Positions 4,085 to 7,119 of a DNA stretch of 7,119 nucleotides are shown here, piece by piece. Location: contig WLRE01000069.1 in assembly GCA_009698045.1 (NCBI GenBank), positions 1 through 7,119 on the forward strand, given 5' to 3'. Made by a program: the position numbers and the translations under genes. Within the stretch, counting starts at the first letter, position 1; each line of letters starts with the position of its first letter. Origin of the DNA: Actinomycetota bacterium (GTDB lineage Bacteria; Actinomycetota; Actinomycetes; Nanopelagicales; Nanopelagicaceae). The notes below the pieces were generated by a model that saw nothing but the letters and a program-made list of their open reading frames with translations, was not told the origin of the DNA and made no database searches.

Positions 4085-6039
4085 TAGATGTCCAAGAAGC
4101 GAACGTCTTTAGCGTTACGCTGAATAAAGTTGCGTCGGAGTTCTACATCTTCGCCCATAAGTACAGAGAACAGATCGTCGGCCGCTGCAGCATCGTCGAG
4201 TGTTACTTGAATGAGAACACGGGCTGCCGGATCCATAGTTGTGTCCCATAGTTCTTTAGCGGGCATCTCACCGAGACCTTTGAAGCGTTGAATTCCATCA
4301 TCTTTAGGAAGGCGCTTGCCGGCATCTAGACCGATTTGAATCATTCCATCGCGTTCGCGATCAGAGTATGCATACTCCACAGGATCTTTACCGCCCCACT
4401 TCAATTTATAAAGTGGTGGTTGAGCGAGATAAACAAAACCGCTTTCAATAAGTGGCTTCATAAAACGGAAGAGCAGAGTTAAAAGAAGTGTTCGGATGTG
4501 TTGTCCGTCGACATCAGCATCAGCCATCAAAATAATCTTGTGATAGCGAAGTTTGGCAACATCGAAATCGTCGTGAATACCTGTACCAAGTGCGGTAATT
4601 AGCGCTTGTACTTCGTTGTTTTGAAGCACTCGATCGATACGGGCTTTTTCAACATTGAGAATCTTTCCGCGAATAGGAAGTACTGCTTGATAGCGAGAGT
4701 CACGTCCGCCTTTAGTAGAACCACCTGCAGAGTCACCTTCGACTATGTAAAGCTCGCACTTTTCAGGTTCGGTCCATTGGCAGTCAGCGAGCTTGCCGGG
4801 CATTCCACGACCTTCAAGCAAACCCTTGCGGCTACGCGATAAATCACGGGCTTTGCGGGCAGCAACACGGGCGGCTGCTGCGTCAATTGATTTGCGAACA
4901 ATGTCTTTACCCTCACCTGGATTTTTCTCAAACCATTCAGTGAGTGAATCGTTCATTGCTTTTTGCGTAAAAGATTTAGCTTCTGTGTTGCCGAGTTTAG
5001 TTTTGGTCTGTCCTTCAAATTGTGGCTCTGCAATTTTGATAGAAACAATTGCGGTCAGTCCTTCGCGGATATCATCACCGGTAAGACGATCTTCCTTCTT
5101 GCGGATATATCCCCACTCTTCGCCGAATTTATTAACGATAGAGGTGAGTGCGGTTCGGAAACCTTCTTCGTGTGTTCCGCCTTCGTGGGTATTAATTGTG
5201 TTGGCAAAAGTGTAGACAGATTCGGCAAAACCGGTGTTCCACTGCATTGCTACTTCAAGGCTAATTTTATGTTTCTTATCTTCGGTAGCGAAAGCAATAA
5301 TGGATTTATGTTGTTCGCCTTTAGAGAGGTTTAAGTGGCGCACGAAATCAATGATTCCGCCGTCGTAGTGGTATTTAGCGTGTAGTTGATCGCCCTTGTC
5401 ATCGACGCGGCCGGCGCGGGCATCGGTTAATGTGATTGTTAAACCTTTATTAAGAAAGGCCATTTCGCGAAAGCGAGTGGAGAGAGTTTCGAAGGAGAAA
5501 TCTGTTGTTTCAAAAATTTCTACCGAAGGCCAGAAGGTGATGGTGGTTCCGCACTCCGCTGTTGCATCGCCTTTACGTACTGGTTTTTGTGGGACACCTA
5601 ATTTGTATTCTTGAAACCAATGAAAGCCATCGCGTTTAACTTCAGCGGAGAGATCGGTTGAGAGCGCATTTACAACTGAGATTCCAACGCCGTGAAGTCC
5701 ACCAGAGACTGAATAGCCACCATCTCCGAATTTTCCGCCGGCGTGGAGAACGGTAAGTACAACTTCAAGAGCTGGTTTCTTTTCAACAGGATGGATATCT
5801 ACTGGGATTCCGCGGCCATTATCAATAACTTGCACTGCGCCATCTGGCATGAGAGTTACGTGGATGGTGTCGCAATAACCGGCGAGCGCTTCATCGACTG
5901 AGTTATCGACGACTTCATAGACCAGGTGGTGAAGACCGCGCTCTCCAGTGGAGCCGATATACATACCTGGGCGCTTGCGGACGGCATCAAGGCCTTCTAG
6001 GACGGTGATATTGCTGGCGTCATAGCTCTTCTCTGCCAT
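4084..6039 (-). CDS. gyrB: DNA gyrase subunit B
   Basis: GyrB is the ATPase subunit of DNA gyrase and works as a GyrA2GyrB2 complex on chromosomal DNA. The 651-residue protein is the short form, without the roughly 170-residue insert of the E. coli enzyme. The GHKL ATPase domain shows catalytic Glu42 and Asn46 (YEVVDNSVDEA), DNGRGIP (73-79), GGKF (101-104) and SGGLHGVG (112-119). The transducer spans about 220-390 and carries the QTKTKLGN loop (344-351). The TOPRIM domain has EGDSAGG (434-440) and DADVDG (507-512), giving metal ligands Glu434, Asp507 and Asp509; QRFKGLGEM (584-592) follows. A strong AGGAGGTG site precedes the ATG. The 185 bp upstream is the largest gap in the window and probably holds the gyrBA promoter. 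Gyrase promoters are often controlled by supercoiling. Confidence 0.98.
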   Translation of the reverse strand: MAEKSYDASNITVLEGLDAVRKRPGMYIGSTGERGLHHLVYEVVDNSVDEALAGYCDTIHVTLMPDGAVQVIDNGRGIPVDIHPVEKKPALEVVLTVLHAGGKFGDGGYSVSGGLHGVGISVVNALSTDLSAEVKRDGFHWFQEYKLGVPQKPVRKGDATAECGTTITFWPSVEIFETTDFSFETLSTRFREMAFLNKGLTITLTDARAGRVDDKGDQLHAKYHYDGGIIDFVRHLNLSKGEQHKSIIAFATEDKKHKISLEVAMQWNTGFAESVYTFANTINTHEGGTHEEGFRTALTSIVNKFGEEWGYIRKKEDRLTGDDIREGLTAIVSIKIAEPQFEGQTKTKLGNTEAKSFTQKAMNDSLTEWFEKNPGEGKDIVRKSIDAAAARVAARKARDLSRSRKGLLEGRGMPGKLADCQWTEPEKCELYIVEGDSAGGSTKGGRDSRYQAVLPIRGKILNVEKARIDRVLQNNEVQALITALGTGIHDDFDVAKLRYHKIILMADADVDGQHIRTLLLTLLFRFMKPLIESGFVYLAQPPLYKLKWGGKDPVEYAYSDRERDGMIQIGLDAGKRLPKDDGIQRFKGLGEMPAKELWDTTMDPAARVLIQVTLDDAAAADDLFSVLMGEDVELRRNFIQRNAKDVRFLDI

Positions 6040-6044
6040 CGCCC

Positions 6045-6052
6045 CACCTCCT
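6045..6052 (-). promoter_or_regulatory. Ribosome binding site of gyrB
   Basis: AGGAGGTG on the minus strand is a near-perfect Shine-Dalgarno sequence, with its GGAGG core 7 nt before the gyrB ATG. It is by far the strongest in the window and suggests high translation of gyrB. Confidence 0.85.
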
Positions 6053-6060
6053 GATAATTT

Positions 6061-6092
6061 ATAGAAAGAGCCGTAAAAAGGATCCTCGGCTC
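6061..6092 (-). promoter_or_regulatory. Hairpin with short U-rich tail in the gyrB leader
   Basis: On the minus strand GAGCCG (6092-6087) pairs with CGGCTC (6073-6068) across a 13 nt loop that holds the palindrome AGGATCCT. TTTCTAT follows. The hairpin sits about 16 nt before the ribosome binding site. It could be a weak attenuator or a leader stabilising element; the U tract is interrupted and the stem is short, so it is not a convincing terminator. Confidence 0.35.
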
Positions 6093-6115
6093 ATTTCGGT
6101 TGTTGCAATGGCCTC

Positions 6116-6142
6116 ATCCTAGTCTGAAAGCCAGAGTCAGAC
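6116..6142 (-). promoter_or_regulatory. Candidate gyrB promoter -10 with adjacent inverted repeat
   Basis: TAGGAT (6116-6121) fits the TANNNT -10 pattern on the minus strand. Directly upstream is a perfect 6 bp inverted repeat, GTCTGA-N9-TCAGAC (6122-6142), which fills the spacer where RNA polymerase or a repressor would bind. No good -35 hexamer is present at 16-18 bp. The repeat is not a LexA-type box. It is a candidate operator; the promoter call is weak. Confidence 0.35.
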
Positions 6143-6162
6143 CAGCCAAAAACAAGGCAGGT

Positions 6163-6191
6163 GGGGGTTCTGGGGGTCTATCTCGCGCGAG
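6163..6191. repeat. Paired G5 tracts and a 10 bp palindrome in the dciA-gyrB gap
   Basis: On the plus strand GGGGG-TTCT-GGGGG (6163-6176) is followed by the perfect palindrome CTCGCGCGAG (6182-6191). Both stand out as G+C-rich against the surrounding sequence. With the nearby GG dinucleotides a two-layer G-quadruplex is conceivable. No function can be assigned from sequence. Confidence 0.35.
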
Positions 6192-6224
6192 GTGTGGGTA
6201 CTTACTAACTCACCCTATTTAGAG

Positions 6225-6680
6225 CTATCCGAAAGTGTCTCTTGGCCCTTTTGCGCCGCGGATGGAGCGCAAGCCCTTCTTCCAGCTTGGGGCATGCGGG
6301 CCGAAGATCGCAATCTCTTCAACAAGCGCTCCCGGGGCAGAGCTTGCGATCGTTTTAAGGAGATCGCCGGATATCAATGAGAGTTGTGTTGCCCAAGCGG
6401 TGGATGAGGTGCGAATTGTTAAACGCCCATCAACCAGAGTGATTGGTGTTGTGTGTGTAGCGATTTCATCGCCGACAATAATCTTCCAATCAGAAAATAG
6501 CGTGCCTTCAGCTATTCCTTGTCGCCAATCTCGGTTGGCTACGAGCTCTTGTAATGAGTCAGCAAATGAGTGTGGGTCTCTGGTTTTTTCGCGAGACTCG
6601 TTTATTACATCACCGGCGCGATGGCGGCGTGCTTGTGTTCGATAGGCGCGGTACAACTCGCGAGCTAAATCTCTAGCCAT
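6225..6680 (-). CDS. dciA: DUF721 protein, probable DciA helicase-associated replication factor
   Basis: The 151-residue product has a DUF721 domain and lies between recF and gyrB, exactly where actinobacteria carry this gene. DUF721 proteins were named DciA after being shown to interact with the replicative helicase DnaB and to be needed for replication initiation in bacteria that lack DnaC-type loaders. The N-terminal part (about 1-45) is basic and probably flexible. The conserved domain begins near 46 and includes LFSDWKIIVGDEIATHTTPI (61-80), then LTIRTSSTAWATQLSLI (86-102), which contains the tryptophan-centred DUF721 signature. The C-terminal tail is basic, with a GPHAPSWKKG segment (127-136). 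The ATG is only 2 nt beyond the recF stop and its ribosome binding site is weak, so translation is probably coupled to recF. Confidence 0.88.
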   Translation of the reverse strand: MARDLARELYRAYRTQARRHRAGDVINESREKTRDPHSFADSLQELVANRDWRQGIAEGTLFSDWKIIVGDEIATHTTPITLVDGRLTIRTSSTAWATQLSLISGDLLKTIASSAPGALVEEIAIFGPHAPSWKKGLRSIRGAKGPRDTFG

Positions 6681-6682
6681 AG

Positions 6683-7117
6683 CTAATTATCTCTACTTAC
6701 CGAACCGGACTTAACATGAAAGCGCGCACCAGCTAATTCTGTGGGCAGATCGCTCTCCACCGCAACAGTTATTAGTGTTTGTTCGGCGCTCTTTGCTAAA
6801 TCAATAAGTTGGGCTCGGCGCTGGTCGTCTAACTCAGAGAAGACATCATCCAAAATTAGAATGGGAGAGAGACCGTCATTCTTTAGCAATTGATATGTGG
6901 CCAATTTTAAAGATAGCGCGATGGACCAAGATTCACCGTGGCTGGCATAGCCTTTAACAAGATGGTTGCCGAGGTGAAGCAATAGGTCGTCTCGGTGGGG
7001 TCCGGTAAGAGTTAGCCCTCGCTCCAGTTCTGCCGCCCGAGTTACTTTCATCCGTTCCAAAATTAACTTTGTGTTCTGTTCGCTATTGGTCGTTGGCTCT
7101 TCAATACTTGATTTGTA
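6683..7117 (-). CDS. recF: DNA replication and repair protein RecF (C-terminal part; begins beyond the window)
   Basis: The last 144 residues of RecF are present and the frame stays open to the right edge. RecF is an SMC-like ATPase that binds gapped DNA and helps RecO and RecR load RecA. Visible motifs are the LTGPHRDDLLL stretch, the signature-type KGYASHGESWSIALSLKLA region and the Walker B strand ILILDDVFSELD with its D-loop. The segment after it, ELDDQRRAQLIDLA, is also typical of RecF. A leucine codon TTG near 7060 is internal, not a start, because RecF-like sequence and the open frame continue upstream of it. The gene ends 2 nt before dciA. Upstream, outside the window, dnaN and dnaA would be expected. 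Confidence 0.95.
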   Translation of the reverse strand, partial: YKSSIEEPTTNSEQNTKLILERMKVTRAAELERGLTLTGPHRDDLLLHLGNHLVKGYASHGESWSIALSLKLATYQLLKNDGLSPILILDDVFSELDDQRRAQLIDLAKSAEQTLITVAVESDLPTELAGARFHVKSGSVSRDN

Positions 7118-7119
7118 GC

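Noticed and set aside
4793..5334. Two plus-strand open frames of 140 and 123 codons inside gyrB.
   Set aside because: They overlap each other in different frames and are antisense to the conserved transducer and TOPRIM regions of GyrB, so they are best explained as shadows.
6050..6060. The AT-rich TATAAATTAT on the minus strand as a gyrB -10 element.
   Set aside because: It would place the transcript start within or after the strong ribosome binding site, leaving that site unused.
6068..6092. The gyrB leader hairpin as a true terminator for the recF-dciA transcript.
   Set aside because: The stem is only 6 bp with a 13 nt loop and the following U tract is interrupted, so at most it is a weak attenuator.

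Overview
No new biological system is visible in this window; it is a mostly ordinary chromosomal region. It is the 3' side of the replication-origin gene cluster of an actinobacterium. On the minus strand, read from high to low coordinate, it holds recF (C-terminal part only), dciA (DUF721), gyrB, gyrA, tRNA-Ile(GAU), tRNA-Ala(UGC), a DinB/YfiT-like gene and the start of a cyclophilin gene (ppiA). The order recF-DUF721-gyrB-gyrA-tRNA-Ile-tRNA-Ala-ppiA is the one known from mycobacteria and streptomycetes, and the GyrA and GyrB proteins look actinobacterial. Base composition is unusually low for that phylum (a sampled line gave about 42% G+C). Together with very short intergenic gaps this suggests a streamlined free-living lineage such as the freshwater acI/Nanopelagicales group. 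That placement is inference.

Layout: 1-195 is the 5' part of ppiA (minus). Positions 196-326 form a divergent control region with a helically phased GTACC repeat array. Positions 327-814 hold a plus-strand toxin-antitoxin pair (ParD-like antitoxin, then RelE/ParE-family toxin), the only plus-strand genes. Positions 821-1279 hold a DinB/YfiT-like metalloenzyme gene (minus), convergent with the toxin gene and starting only 4 nt after the 3' end of tRNA-Ala. Positions 1284-1356 and 1422-1499 are tRNA-Ala and tRNA-Ile. Positions 1553-4084 and 4084-6039 are gyrA and gyrB, which share one base (TAATG). Positions 6040-6224 are the gyrB upstream region, with several inverted repeats. Positions 6225-6680 are dciA, and 6683-7119 is the end of recF.

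How the genes work together: RecF loads recombination proteins at gaps, DciA helps place or activate the replicative helicase DnaB, and GyrB with GyrA forms DNA gyrase, which removes positive supercoils ahead of forks. The two tRNAs may be reached by read-through from gyrA or by their own weak promoter. The toxin-antitoxin pair and the DinB-like gene look like accessory genes lodged between tRNA-Ala and ppiA.

The points most worth a second look are: the operator-like array before the antitoxin; the possibility that 3' processing of tRNA-Ala releases a nearly leaderless DinB-like mRNA; and a two-part inverted repeat that brackets tRNA-Ile like an rRNA-style processing stem. No gene-free stretch exceeds 300 bases, and I found no convincing intrinsic terminator, CRISPR array or insertion sequence.
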